Below are positions 8,619 to 18,320 of a DNA stretch of 64,000 nt, piece after piece. The DNA is taken from NCBI RefSeq assembly GCF_030020805.1, contig NZ_CP125098.1, positions 2,646,001 to 2,710,000 on the forward strand, in the 5' to 3' direction. Numbering within the stretch: the stretch's first letter is position 1; every line of letters begins with the position of its first letter. Source of the stretch: Paenibacillus sp. RC67 (lineage in GTDB: Bacteria > Bacillota > Bacilli > Paenibacillales > NBRC-103111). A program made the translations under genes and the position numbers. Under the pieces are notes generated by a model that saw only the letters and a list, made by a program, of their open reading frames with translations, did no database searches and was not told the origin of the DNA.

Positions 8619-10766
8619 ATGAAATTTAACCATAAAACAACTCATATCCTGCTCCTTAGCGCCGCCTTAACTTGGGGTACCGCTGTCCCGGCTTTTGCCG
8701 CCGACAGCAGTACGCCTCCGGCGAACTCGATCAATACCCTGTCCACCGGCTCTGCGCCAGCTCTGGGACAAGTCAAAGTGACTGGTGACAGCTATTTTGA
8801 ACTCAAAAATGTGACGATACTGCCGGAGAAGGGAAGCAAGACAGTTACTTTTACCGTAAGCGTTCATAATGAAGGCAGCAATGACTTGCTGTTCATTGAT
8901 TATTGGCCGCATCTTAAAACGAAATCAGGAAATCAAATTTCCGTTCGTATTCTTCCACAAGATAAGGACAAAAACCGGATCACTCCGAAATCCGTACAGG
9001 ATATCAGCTTCTATGCTTCGGTTAACGAGACTACGGAGTTGACGGATCTTATTTTTGAATTTATTAAGTGGGACTTCAGCCAGCCGAATTTTGAGCGCAG
9101 CATAGGCGAGATTGCTGTCCCGGATACCTATTCAGTCGTCACTCCTATGAATGATTCACACATCATTAATATGGCGGGTACCGAAGTTAAGACGTCCATT
9201 AAAAAAATATTTATGACGAAGAACGAGAAAAATGTTACCCCTACCGTAGTGCTAAATATGGAGAACGTAGGTAACCGTAGTGCGGCAGTACCGACCTATC
9301 AATTTTTGATTCGGACCAAGGAAGGATATATGTATCCGCTCGATGCCAAAAACTTGAAGGATTTAGTTATTAATCCGCAGGTGAATAAGGAAGTTGAGTT
9401 AACTGGTTCCATCCCTGTAGCTGTAAGTACGGAGGGCTGGCAGCTGGTCATTATTCAAAATGCGGCGGATTTGAAACTGAATTTGCCTATTGCTTATTAC
9501 GAGCTTCCGCAGGTTTCTGAGCCTGACAGCGTGGATACAGGAATAGAATACAAATTCACGAATAAAGAAGGTACTTACACGACGAAGCTGAACTCGCTGC
9601 AGCGTTTGCCTCTGGAGGATCAAGATATCTTATCGGCGAATCTTACACTTTTGAATAAAGGTGAGAATTCATTGCCGCTTCCTGATTTGACAGGTCACTT
9701 CCTATTGGATGATAAAGTGAAGGTTGAAGCAAAGCTCGTTCAAACCGATAAAGTAATAGGACTTCCGGTAGGTGGCTCTAGTACGTTCCAGTTTGTTGGC
9801 AAGATGCCGTATACATACCAGTTCTCAACAGTCAAACTGGTACTTCAAGAGAAAACAGGCGAGAAAGAAACAGAGGATCTGCTGGAATTCGCCCATCGTT
9901 CTGAACTGATGAACATGCAATATTTGAATGTCGGGGAAACGTATAAAAATGCGAATATCGGCAGAAATGCAAGCTACCAGGTGCGGAATGTTAAAACTTA
10001 TTCTGGAGATACTGCCGACATATTTACCGTTCAACTGGAAACCGTCAATATGGAGAAACGTTATTCCGATATTACGAAGCTTGTTGCTCAATTTAAAACG
10101 GCGGATGGAGCTATCTACCCGGCTGCCGTGTCTGAGATTAAGAACAAGATCACACCAGGTGGAAAAGCGCTGCTCATTTTGTCCAGTACACTTCCCAAAG
10201 GGTTTCCAACTTCCAATATGAACGTGATGATCGGTGAAGCTGTGACGGACAATAAGTTTTCCACGAGTAAAGATACTCCTGATTCCTATGTGAACGCAGT
10301 TGGTTTCTGGCTTCCTTTGGAAAACTTTGAGGTCAAGAATGATTTAATGAATATCGATTTGCTGCCTTATACCTTATCTATTAATAAAATTAATACATGG
10401 CTTGACCGAGAAAAATTGAAGATCACCTTTAATTATGAGTTAACTAAAAATCTTTTGATGGAGACCAATACAGAGGGTCGCAAGTTAGTTATTGGTCTTG
10501 AAGATGAGAATGGTAACAAATCGTTTACTCGTGAGTTTGATTTCAAAGATTTTGATGTCGTAGATTCTTCAAGTACGGAAACGAACAAGGATACCAAAAT
10601 CCGTCTCGGAAAACGAGATAAGTTCGTTATCGAAGAGCAGGATCAAGATCTCATCTTCCATCTCGAAACATTAAAAACCTATAAGCTTAATGTATATGAC
10701 TCTTACCAAGGGCAGAAGAAACTTCTTGCTTCCCAAAAGATCGATTGGTTCTCCACTACGGACTAA
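8619..10766 (+). CDS. Secreted beta-repeat protein of export operon, unknown function
   Basis: 715 aa. ATG 8619 follows GGGAGG. A classical signal peptide is present (cleavage near AFAADS), with no lipobox, SLH or LPxTG anchor seen. By eye the mature chain consists of about five diverged modules of 110-135 residues starting near 45, 185, 310, 440 and 565. Each has a pattern such as VPTYQFLIRTKEGYMYPLD, then an Asn/Pro-containing turn and a hydrophobic strand, which suggests beta-sandwich repeats. The protein at 16050 has similar modules and the same position at the end of an export cassette. I recognise no named family. Confidence 0.85.
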   Translation: MKFNHKTTHILLLSAALTWGTAVPAFAADSSTPPANSINTLSTGSAPALGQVKVTGDSYFELKNVTILPEKGSKTVTFTVSVHNEGSNDLLFIDYWPHLKTKSGNQISVRILPQDKDKNRITPKSVQDISFYASVNETTELTDLIFEFIKWDFSQPNFERSIGEIAVPDTYSVVTPMNDSHIINMAGTEVKTSIKKIFMTKNEKNVTPTVVLNMENVGNRSAAVPTYQFLIRTKEGYMYPLDAKNLKDLVINPQVNKEVELTGSIPVAVSTEGWQLVIIQNAADLKLNLPIAYYELPQVSEPDSVDTGIEYKFTNKEGTYTTKLNSLQRLPLEDQDILSANLTLLNKGENSLPLPDLTGHFLLDDKVKVEAKLVQTDKVIGLPVGGSSTFQFVGKMPYTYQFSTVKLVLQEKTGEKETEDLLEFAHRSELMNMQYLNVGETYKNANIGRNASYQVRNVKTYSGDTADIFTVQLETVNMEKRYSDITKLVAQFKTADGAIYPAAVSEIKNKITPGGKALLILSSTLPKGFPTSNMNVMIGEAVTDNKFSTSKDTPDSYVNAVGFWLPLENFEVKNDLMNIDLLPYTLSINKINTWLDREKLKITFNYELTKNLLMETNTEGRKLVIGLEDENGNKSFTREFDFKDFDVVDSSSTETNKDTKIRLGKRDKFVIEEQDQDLIFHLETLKTYKLNVYDSYQGQKKLLASQKIDWFSTTD

Positions 10767-10780
10767 TATGAATAAGTATG

Positions 10781-10825
10781 AAACCGCCATTGACCATGCA
10801 TATAAGCATAGCATGGCGGTTTTTC
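10781..10825 (+). terminator. Rho-independent terminator of ABC export operon
   Basis: AAACCGCCAT (10781-10790) pairs with ATGGCGGTTT (10812-10821), followed by T residues. The loop also contains a short self-complementary stretch. It lies 15 bp after the repeat-protein stop. Confidence 0.85.
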
Positions 10826-10923
10826 TTGTTATGATCATGCCTTCAGATTACAGAATGAACCGAGTAGATTATTGCAGGACTTGTACCAATTATGTATAAA
10901 TGGTTAATTTTGTATTGGAACTA

Positions 10924-10952
10924 TTGACACATTTTTCAAAAGGAATTATGTT
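10924..10952 (+). promoter_or_regulatory. SigA promoter of RND cassette
   Basis: TTGACA (10924-10929), 17 bp, TATGTT (10947-10952). The -10 element overlaps the inverted-repeat operator, so a bound repressor would block polymerase. Confidence 0.7.
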
Positions 10953-10984
10953 ATTATCGTTAACAACATTCTTAACGATAATAA
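10951..10984. promoter_or_regulatory. 13-bp inverted-repeat operator, probable GbsR/MarR site
   Basis: TTATTATCGTTAA (10951-10963) and its exact reverse complement TTAACGATAATAA (10972-10984) are separated by 8 bp. The site covers the end of the -10 element and the transcription start, 22 bp before the regulator ATG at 11006. Symmetry and position are typical of an autoregulated MarR-type repressor. Confidence 0.75.
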
Positions 10985-11005
10985 ACTACAGTGAGGAAGA
11001 ATGAT

Positions 11006-11532
11006 ATGAAACTACCGCATCGGTCTTATTCCGCCTTGAGGCAAAACATTAGCAACCATATGTCTCTCTCTCTTTTGAGGCTGAGGGCTTCAGTCCGCTG
11101 GTTGGTAAGATTTTTGCTTTCCTGCTAGCTGCGCCTAAGCCTGTTAGCCTACAGGAAATGGCGGATGAGCTTGGCGTGACCAAGGCGGCCATTAGCGTAC
11201 AGGTGCGCACACTCGAGAAACACTTGATGTGTCATAAGATTCCAACAAGCAATGACCGCAAGGATTACTACTTCATCTCCGACGATATCAGCATGACTTC
11301 TTTGCAAGCCAACATACAGAAGATGCAAAGAATACAGCATCAGATTGAACATACTTTACATATATTTGATCAGCTTGAAGGAATTGAAGAGGAAGAACGT
11401 TCTTCTCATGACGCATGCAAAAGAAGATTTATCGAGATGCAAGCGATGTACGAAATGTTCCTGAATCGATTGGATGGCTTGGAGGAGGAGTGGAACCGCA
11501 GAAGAGCACAATTATTTCCTCAAATAGAATAA
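11006..11532 (+). pseudogene. GbsR/MarR-family transcriptional regulator, frameshifted in a TC repeat
   Basis: ATG 11006 with GAGGA upstream opens a frame that ends after 40 codons (TAG at 11126). The rest of the protein continues in another frame to the TAA at 11530. Removing one TC unit from the (TC)5 tract at 11063-11072 restores one 174-aa protein. This contains LRQNISNHMSLSF joined to EAEGFSPLVGKIFAFLL, then the winged helix LQEMADELGVTKAAISVQVRTLE and a C-terminal coiled dimerisation helix. The family controls transport genes, and the operator and RND pump next door fit this. The cause is a sequencing error, a genuine mutation, or phase variation in the repeat. Confidence 0.85.
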
Positions 11533-11633
11533 GGTCAATGAAAAGAAAAAAGACCAAAATTTGAAAAAAAATGAAGGGGTAAAGCAAACCCCCTCGTCTA
11601 AAGGGTCAGCTAATGTAATGGAGGAGTAGAGAG

Positions 11634-14600
11634 ATGAATAAATTAACACAGTTTTCAATGAAAAACATTACGGCCGTCATCATTATCATCCTGCTGCTGT
11701 TCGGTGGAGGTATTTATGCTGCCAGCACATTAAAGGTTGAAAGCATGCCGGATATATCATTCCCGGTCGTACTCGTTAACACTCAGTACACGGCTCCTCC
11801 CAAGGACGTGCTTGAGGATGTGACGAAGCCTTTGGAGAAGGCTGTCGCAGGCTTGGAAGGGCTTAAGAACCTGACTTCCACCTCCAGTGACAATTTTTCC
11901 TCTATTGTCATCGAGCTGGAGCAGGATAAAAAGCCGGAGGACGTAAAGAAGGATGTAGAGAGCCTTGTTGCTAACGTCAAGCTTCCACAGGGCTCTGAGA
12001 AGCCGAAGGTACAAACGTTTGGTTTTGCGTCACAGCCTGTATATTATTTGTCCGCCTATGCATCTAACGGAATGAATCAAGAAGAGCTTGATAAAGCTTA
12101 TAAAGATGTTATCCTCCCTGGCTTCAATTCTTTGAAAGGCATTGATCACGTTGATTCCATCGGTAATCAGGAGTCTGTGCTAACGATGAAAATGGACATT
12201 AATGCCATCAATAACTACGGCTTGACCCCATCTGGAGTATCCTCAAGCATCAAAGCCGCTTTGCTCACGAGTCCTGCAGGTTCTGTTGACTTCAACGGCA
12301 ACACGCAGATGGTTCGCGTTAAGAGCGATCTAAATTCTATATACAACCTGGAAAACATGAAGATTACAACGCCTAATGGCGATACGCTGCTATTAAAGCA
12401 AATTGCCAAAGTCGAGGCTATTACTGAATCTACCTTCTTATCGCGGTTAAATGAACAGCCGGCTATCGGGATTAACTTATACAAAACGAAGAATGCCAAC
12501 GCGGTTGAATTTGCTGCCGATGCCGATAAGCTGATGGAGCAGTGGAAAAAGGATTTCCCTAACATTACTTTCCACACGATTTACAACAGTGCTACAGACA
12601 TTAAAGAGTCGGTAAACGGCATGGTTCGTGAAGGCGGACTAGGAGCTATTCTGGCTTCCATTATGATATTGCTTTTTTTGAGAAATGTAAGAATGACGGT
12701 TATCGTTCTCGTGTCCATTCCATTATCGATATTAGTCACACTGCTGGTTATGGCTCCACTAGGCATATCACTCAACATTATGACCTTAGGCGGTATGGCC
12801 ATTGCAGTCGGTCGTGTCGTGGACGATAGTATCGTTGTTATCGAAAATATTTACAGTCAGCTGCAAAAAGCTCAGGAACGCAACGAATCCGTTATCAAGC
12901 TGGCAACCTCTCAAGTGGCATCAGCGATTACTTCTTCAACAATTACAACGGTAGGCGTGTTTGGACCTATTGCCTTTGTTGGAGGCGTGCTAGGAGAGAT
13001 ATTCCGTCCTTTTGCCATTACATTGGTTGTTGCTCTTATGTCTTCCTTGATTGTTGCGTTAACGGTTATCCCTATGCTTGCGAAGCTGCTAGTTCTTAGA
13101 AGCAAACAGTTCAAACATCATGATGAAGAACGTGTTGGGAAATTTGCATCCGGATATAAAAAGACGCTTTTGTGGTCTCTCGCTAATCGCAAGAAAACCG
13201 TGTTCTTATCCATTCTATTGCTCATAGTAACCATTGGCGGTACGGTTCCGTTCTTGGCGGTTTCATTCATGCCAGAGAGCTCTACGGATAAGCTAATGCA
13301 GGTTACAATCAAAATGCCTCGGGAAACAACGATTGAAAGCATGGACATGAAAGTGAAGGAAATCGAAGCGATGATGAAGGCTTCCAAGGATCCGACGGGT
13401 CAGCCGACCTTCATTTATTTCGACGCATTGATCGGTTATGATCAAGGTGAAGACCGGATTGCTTATCGCAGCTCCATGTTTGCTGAAGCTTCACCTGCAA
13501 CGGATGCCAAGCAGCTTGTAAAAGATTTGAAGGAAAAAATTCTCTATATGCTGCCAAAAGGCTCTGAAACAGAGGTTCAGCTTCTGTCTTCCGGAGGACC
13601 TCCTTCAGGGGGAGCGGATTTCTCGTATATGCTCAAAGGCGATGATTTGCTCATGCTCTCAAAAGGTTCGGAATTGGTTAAAGAGAAGATGAAAGAGTTC
13701 CCTGCACTTATCGATATTAAAGACTCTTTAAGTGAGTCGAAAACCGAAGTGGAAATTAATGTGGATCAAAATAAAGCGCGGATTTACGGACTATCTTCCG
13801 CTCAAATTAATGATTCGGTTCGTAGCTGGCTTGCAGAAGAAAAAATCGGCGATTTGAAATTTGATAATACCACTTTTAAAACAAAGATCATGCTGGATCC
13901 GAACTTCAAAAATTCAGTGGATAAAATTGGTAGATTCCAGATTAAAACACCTACAGGGTTAACGATCGATTTGAATGAAGTTGCCAAAGTTCGTCAGATT
14001 GACGCGCCTGTGGCCATTTCTCGTGAAATGCAGGAGCAGTACGTAAAAGTAACTGCCAAAATTGATAATGTCGATAAAGCAGGTATCAGTAAGCAAGTAT
14101 CGGATGCATTAAAAACGGTGGAGCTGCCTTCCGGAGTAAGAACTGAAGTAAAAGGGGTTTCGGACGACATTCAATCGAGCTTCTCGCAAATGTTTGTTGC
14201 CATGGGAGCATCCATATTTATCGTTTACTTGGTTATGGTATTGGCATTTGGAAACGGTAGTGCTCCATTCGCTATTCTATTCTCCTTACCGCTTGCGGCA
14301 ATCGGCGGTTTGCTAGGGCTACTGATTACTCATGAATCGGTAAATATTACTTCCTTGATCGGATTTCTTATGTTGATCGGTGTCGTTGTAACCAATGCGA
14401 TCGTGTTGGTCGACAGGGTGCAGCAGCTTCGCGAGGATGGTCATGAAGTGAAGGAAGCTCTGATAGAAGCGGGGATGACGCGTTTGCGGCCGATTATTAT
14501 GACTGCAGGAGCAACAATCATTGCTCTGCTGCCTCTCGGCTTAGGATTATCGAAAGGAACACTCATTTCAAAAGGTCTTGCTGTAGTCGTTATCGGCGGC

Positions 14601-14741
14601 TTAACCACGTCCACCTTGTTGACCTTGATCGTTGTACCGGTGGTGTACATCGTGATCGATAATATCAAGAAGCGGATTGGACGGATGTTCAATAAAAAGA
14701 AAACCTCGGTAGAAGCGAACGCTACTTCCGCGGCAAATTAA
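11634..14741 (+). CDS. RND-family efflux permease (SwrC/AcrB type)
   Basis: 1035 aa, the usual length of the family. ATG 11634 is preceded by GGAGGAG. The first membrane helix is at residues 12-32, two large extracellular loops follow helices 1 and 7, and helix 4 carries the paired aspartates VGRVVDDSIVVIEN of the proton relay. The C-terminus has five further helices and a basic tail. Gram-positive relatives export lipopeptides or surfactants such as surfactin (SwrC) and other amphiphiles. The next gene supplies the adaptor. Expression is probably repressed by the regulator at 11006 through the palindrome at 10951. Confidence 0.95.
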   Translation: MNKLTQFSMKNITAVIIIILLLFGGGIYAASTLKVESMPDISFPVVLVNTQYTAPPKDVLEDVTKPLEKAVAGLEGLKNLTSTSSDNFSSIVIELEQDKKPEDVKKDVESLVANVKLPQGSEKPKVQTFGFASQPVYYLSAYASNGMNQEELDKAYKDVILPGFNSLKGIDHVDSIGNQESVLTMKMDINAINNYGLTPSGVSSSIKAALLTSPAGSVDFNGNTQMVRVKSDLNSIYNLENMKITTPNGDTLLLKQIAKVEAITESTFLSRLNEQPAIGINLYKTKNANAVEFAADADKLMEQWKKDFPNITFHTIYNSATDIKESVNGMVREGGLGAILASIMILLFLRNVRMTVIVLVSIPLSILVTLLVMAPLGISLNIMTLGGMAIAVGRVVDDSIVVIENIYSQLQKAQERNESVIKLATSQVASAITSSTITTVGVFGPIAFVGGVLGEIFRPFAITLVVALMSSLIVALTVIPMLAKLLVLRSKQFKHHDEERVGKFASGYKKTLLWSLANRKKTVFLSILLLIVTIGGTVPFLAVSFMPESSTDKLMQVTIKMPRETTIESMDMKVKEIEAMMKASKDPTGQPTFIYFDALIGYDQGEDRIAYRSSMFAEASPATDAKQLVKDLKEKILYMLPKGSETEVQLLSSGGPPSGGADFSYMLKGDDLLMLSKGSELVKEKMKEFPALIDIKDSLSESKTEVEINVDQNKARIYGLSSAQINDSVRSWLAEEKIGDLKFDNTTFKTKIMLDPNFKNSVDKIGRFQIKTPTGLTIDLNEVAKVRQIDAPVAISREMQEQYVKVTAKIDNVDKAGISKQVSDALKTVELPSGVRTEVKGVSDDIQSSFSQMFVAMGASIFIVYLVMVLAFGNGSAPFAILFSLPLAAIGGLLGLLITHESVNITSLIGFLMLIGVVVTNAIVLVDRVQQLREDGHEVKEALIEAGMTRLRPIIMTAGATIIALLPLGLGLSKGTLISKGLAVVVIGGLTTSTLLTLIVVPVVYIVIDNIKKRIGRMFNKKKTSVEANATSAAN

Positions 14742-14770
14742 TAGGGACTACGGAAAAGGAGAATGAGCCA

Positions 14771-16024
14771 ATGAATCCGACATTTGCAAAAACTATAAAA
14801 CAGAGCACCAAAGTTATGGGTGCCGTTGTAATCAGCTCGGCGCTAATAGCCGGGTGCACCTCCAAGCCAGCGGCTCAACCTGAGGCCAATGCTGCGGAAG
14901 CACAAATCAAGACGGTGAAAACGGCCAAAATCGAAAAGAAAAAAATCGGCGACCCTCTGGAACAAGTGGCCGATGTAGCTTCATCCATTCAAGTCGATGT
15001 CATTAACAAGGTGGGTGGAGATGTTCAGGAAATACTGAAAAAACGGGGTGATTCGGTAGAAAAAGGAGATGTCATATTCCGAATTGATCCTACCGATGTG
15101 CAGCTGCAAAAAGAGAGGGCTCAAATCTCCGTAACAGGAAGCAGACAGCAGCTGACTAAATCCAAAGAGGACTTGGTCAATTCAAGACAAGATCTCCAGA
15201 ACGGCATTACGAAGCTGGAAACCTCTATCAAAGATACAGAGAAAAACTATAGCAAGATGCGCAATGATTACGATTTGGGACTCGTGACCAAGTTCCAGCT
15301 TGACCAAATGGAAAGCCAGCTGAGCAGCCTGAAGCTGGACTTGGAAAGCTCTAAAGCGAAGTTAAAAACGTTGGATACGACAAATTCTCTGTCTCAACTG
15401 GAGCAGGCGCTGCAATCCTCCGAATTGTCGATCCGGGAAGCGGATCGTACGATGTCTAATATGGAAGTGAAGGCTACGGTAAGCGGAGTGCTGACCGATC
15501 TTCCAATCGAGACAGGGATGACTTTACAAGCCGGCGTGAAGGCGGCACAAATCCAACAGCTGGATCCAATCAAGATTAAGGCAGAGCTGACCGAGGATGC
15601 TGCCAAGATGATTCGAGGTAAGCAGGAGCTTACGTTCTATGTACCGGGTGCAGTTGATAAACAAGCTGGCAAAGTAAACTATTTGGCCGATGTGATGAGC
15701 GCACAAACCAAATCGTATTCCCTTGAAATTGAAGTGCCTAATGCAGACCGCAAGCTTAAGCCGGGAATGAAAGCACAAATATTGCTTTCCGATGAGAAAG
15801 ATCAAGTGGTTGTTACCGTACCGACCTTGAGCGTTGTTCGCGAAGGTGGAGATACCTTCGTATTCGTTTTAATAGGTGATTCGGTTGAGAAGCGTAAAAT
15901 TCAACTAGGACGCCTGAACGAAGCGGAACAAGAGGTGCTTTCGGGAGTTAAAGAAGGGGAACAATTAGTTATCTCCGGACAGAATCAGTTAAAAGACAAA
16001 GAAAAAGTTCAACTGGCGAAATAA
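14771..16024 (+). CDS. RND efflux adaptor lipoprotein (membrane fusion protein)
   Basis: 417 aa. ATG 14771 is preceded by AAAAGGAG. Lipobox IAGC follows a 28-residue signal peptide. The first lipoyl half (VINKVGGDVQEILKKRGDSVEKGD) leads into a long coiled-coil hairpin (about residues 115-225) with many Lys, Ser and Leu residues. The second half (MEVKATVSGVLTDLPIETG), a beta-barrel and a membrane-proximal domain follow. This is the standard adaptor order. It presumably stabilises the RND trimer on the outer face of the membrane. It is 29 bp downstream of the pump. Confidence 0.93.
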   Translation: MNPTFAKTIKQSTKVMGAVVISSALIAGCTSKPAAQPEANAAEAQIKTVKTAKIEKKKIGDPLEQVADVASSIQVDVINKVGGDVQEILKKRGDSVEKGDVIFRIDPTDVQLQKERAQISVTGSRQQLTKSKEDLVNSRQDLQNGITKLETSIKDTEKNYSKMRNDYDLGLVTKFQLDQMESQLSSLKLDLESSKAKLKTLDTTNSLSQLEQALQSSELSIREADRTMSNMEVKATVSGVLTDLPIETGMTLQAGVKAAQIQQLDPIKIKAELTEDAAKMIRGKQELTFYVPGAVDKQAGKVNYLADVMSAQTKSYSLEIEVPNADRKLKPGMKAQILLSDEKDQVVVTVPTLSVVREGGDTFVFVLIGDSVEKRKIQLGRLNEAEQEVLSGVKEGEQLVISGQNQLKDKEKVQLAK

Positions 16025-16049
16025 TCACACGAACTGGAGGAGAAACCAA

Positions 16050-17780
16050 GTGAAAATGAACTGGAAAAAGACAGTAACATCCGTCGTCATTACTACATCA
16101 CTCATGACAACAAGCTATGCCGCCTTTGCTGCGGAACCGACTGAAGCAAACACGCAAGCAGCAGCAGCTGCTTCCTACACTCTAACAGATTCGTTAAGCG
16201 TTGAAATTAAGAGCGTATTGAATGAACATGTTCTTGAGGGAACTCGAATTGGCGTCGTTGTTCGCATGAAAAACAGCAGTGGAGCGATAACACGGGTTCC
16301 AGAATATGAGCTGCGTGTTAAGACGAGCGATGGAACAGAGTACACACTTCAGCCTAGCGCATCCAATCCCAAGTCAATACAACCAAGAGCCAATACGGAA
16401 TTGAGCTATATGGCTGTCATTGACCGTACGGATACCGTTACCTTATCGGAAGTGAACTGGACGGATGTAGATTACTATGTGTACCCGAAAACGGAATCGT
16501 TAGTCGTTGCGGTACCGATTAGCGGCCAATCGTGGAAAGGCAGCGACATGGCCATTACAGACCCTATGGCTGTCAAGAAATGGGGAGAGACATTTAAAAT
16601 CTCTTCCGTCATTTCTCCATTGGAATACACTCCGATTAATATCGAGAAGGAAATGACGGATAAGGGCACGGTTCAAGTCGTGCAGCTGTTAGTTAGTAAC
16701 CCTTCAGAAGGAAGAGAAACATTGCCTGACTTTACGTTGGACGGCAAATCCGAAACTCAAGTTTATGCCGGTAAAAAGATCGAACAAGGTGAGATAGTAT
16801 TAGAAGCAAAAGAGAAAAAGTATATTCATTTTGCAATCTCAACGGACAATGATACCGTGCTTTCAAGCATTAACCTGCTGACTCCAGAGAAGTTTGCGCA
16901 ACCTGGGAGCGGCGCTCAACCGACTTTAGTCAACTATAATGTAGGAAGATTGAACATTTTGCTACCGGCTTCAAGTACAGGCACTACCTACCCGGTTTAT
17001 CAAATGGGTACAGCTATGAAATTTGATAATTTAAGCGATCTGATTCATCCGAACATGCAAGTATCCTTGGTGGAGTTCCACATGGATACTAATGAAGAGG
17101 AAGGCTCTAAGAACGTTACGGCTAAGTTTAAACTCAACAATAACAGCGATATGCCTATCGCTATTCCTGTGTTCCAGACGGATTTGGTAAGCGCGGACGG
17201 CTTTACTTACAGCGGCAATCGCCAAAACATTACGACCAAAAGCGTGCTGCCAAACTCCAGTTTAGTTGTTTCTTATTCCTATACGCTTCCGACTTCTGAG
17301 CAAGGTAAAGGTCTGGCTTTGAAGATGCTGGACACCCAGAAAGCGGCTCCGTATAAAACAACGATCGCTTCTTATAGCGTAGTGCTTCAACCGGATGAGC
17401 CGGAGAACCAATTCAAGGTATATCCGTTTGCGGCAAAAGTAACCTACTGGACTATATCGCCAATTTTCAATCGTCTGGGTAATTCGTTGACGTATTCGTA
17501 TAAGGCCAGATTTGATCTGGAGCTGACTCGTGACGAGCAGGTGCAGGTTGACCCAAGTTTTTCCAAATTGCAGTTTGAGCTTTATGATTCCGTGGGCCGC
17601 TTGATTGGTACGACCACTGGGAAATTTGTCGGAACGGGACGTCTCGTAACCGGTGAGAATAACATTATCTTCGATTCCACTACAGAACAGCTCGAGCGTC
17701 CTCTGACTATTCGTGTCTACGAGCTGTTTACAACTCAGGCGGGAGATTCCAAGCGTTTGCTGGGTGTATTCAAGCAATAA
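16050..17780 (+). CDS. Secreted beta-repeat protein of RND cassette, paralogue of the 8619 protein
   Basis: 576 aa. The GTG at 16050 has GGAGG 9 nt upstream and is preferred to the ATG at 16056. A signal peptide is cleaved near AFAAEP. About four beta-rich modules start near residues 45, 170, 310 and 445. IPVFQTDLVSADGFTY in the third module matches VPTYQFLIRTKEGYMY in the protein at 8619, and ETLPDFTLDG matches SLPLPDLTGH. The two proteins therefore look homologous although their transport partners differ. I cannot assign a function. Binding of the exported substrate, or shaping the envelope around the exporter, are possibilities only. Confidence 0.85.
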   Translation: MKMNWKKTVTSVVITTSLMTTSYAAFAAEPTEANTQAAAAASYTLTDSLSVEIKSVLNEHVLEGTRIGVVVRMKNSSGAITRVPEYELRVKTSDGTEYTLQPSASNPKSIQPRANTELSYMAVIDRTDTVTLSEVNWTDVDYYVYPKTESLVVAVPISGQSWKGSDMAITDPMAVKKWGETFKISSVISPLEYTPINIEKEMTDKGTVQVVQLLVSNPSEGRETLPDFTLDGKSETQVYAGKKIEQGEIVLEAKEKKYIHFAISTDNDTVLSSINLLTPEKFAQPGSGAQPTLVNYNVGRLNILLPASSTGTTYPVYQMGTAMKFDNLSDLIHPNMQVSLVEFHMDTNEEEGSKNVTAKFKLNNNSDMPIAIPVFQTDLVSADGFTYSGNRQNITTKSVLPNSSLVVSYSYTLPTSEQGKGLALKMLDTQKAAPYKTTIASYSVVLQPDEPENQFKVYPFAAKVTYWTISPIFNRLGNSLTYSYKARFDLELTRDEQVQVDPSFSKLQFELYDSVGRLIGTTTGKFVGTGRLVTGENNIIFDSTTEQLERPLTIRVYELFTTQAGDSKRLLGVFKQ

Positions 17781-17808
17781 TAATGAACTTATCTACTTTT
17801 TATTTCAA

Positions 17809-17837
17809 AAGAAGCCACCCTCGGGTCGGCTTCTTTT
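17809..17837 (+). terminator. Terminator of RND cassette
   Basis: AGAAGCC and GGCTTCT arms with an inner ACCC/GGGT pairing, followed by a T run. Confidence 0.85.
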
Positions 17838-17983
17838 TTACAATGTGTACTATGAATAGAGCTGAAATGATAATGAAATTGGAGCAATAACCAAATAAGG
17901 TTGCTGCTTTTTGGATATGCTACATGATAGCAGCTGGAATATCTTCATACCATTAGGATATGACATAATCGGAGTGAGTAAAG

Positions 17984-18151
17984 ATGATGAACTGGGTATA
18001 TTGGGCTAAATTATACGAAAGCAAATTTCAAGCAGGATGTCTTGCCAAACGGATGGAAGAGGATTGGTGGATTTACGGCTACGAATGTCCTCAAGAGGTA
18101 GAGGTATATCGCTCTAAAAAAGGGCGTTTTGGAGTCCGTTATATAGTGTAA
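17984..18151 (+). CDS. Small 55-aa protein, unknown
   Basis: ATG 17984 (or 17987) has GGAG 9 nt upstream and ends at TAA 18149. The product is rich in aromatic residues (MMNWVYWAKLYESK, EEDWWIYGYECP) with two Cys, and ends in a basic tail. Codon usage and ribosome site look real. I recognise no family. Confidence 0.6.
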   Translation: MMNWVYWAKLYESKFQAGCLAKRMEEDWWIYGYECPQEVEVYRSKKGRFGVRYIV

Positions 18152-18171
18152 AATTTTTTGTTATATTTTTC

Positions 18172-18201
18172 TTGACAACTCTTCTATCTATATTGTATTA
18201 T
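18172..18201 (+). promoter_or_regulatory. Promoter of tRNA cluster
   Basis: TTGACA (18172-18177), 18 bp, TATTAT (18196-18201), 32 bp before the first tRNA. Confidence 0.75.
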
Positions 18202-18233
18202 TGAGTTCGTCGCTAAGACAACTGACCAACTAA

Positions 18234-18310
<77 letters not shown>

Positions 18311-18320
18311 AAACATTCGT

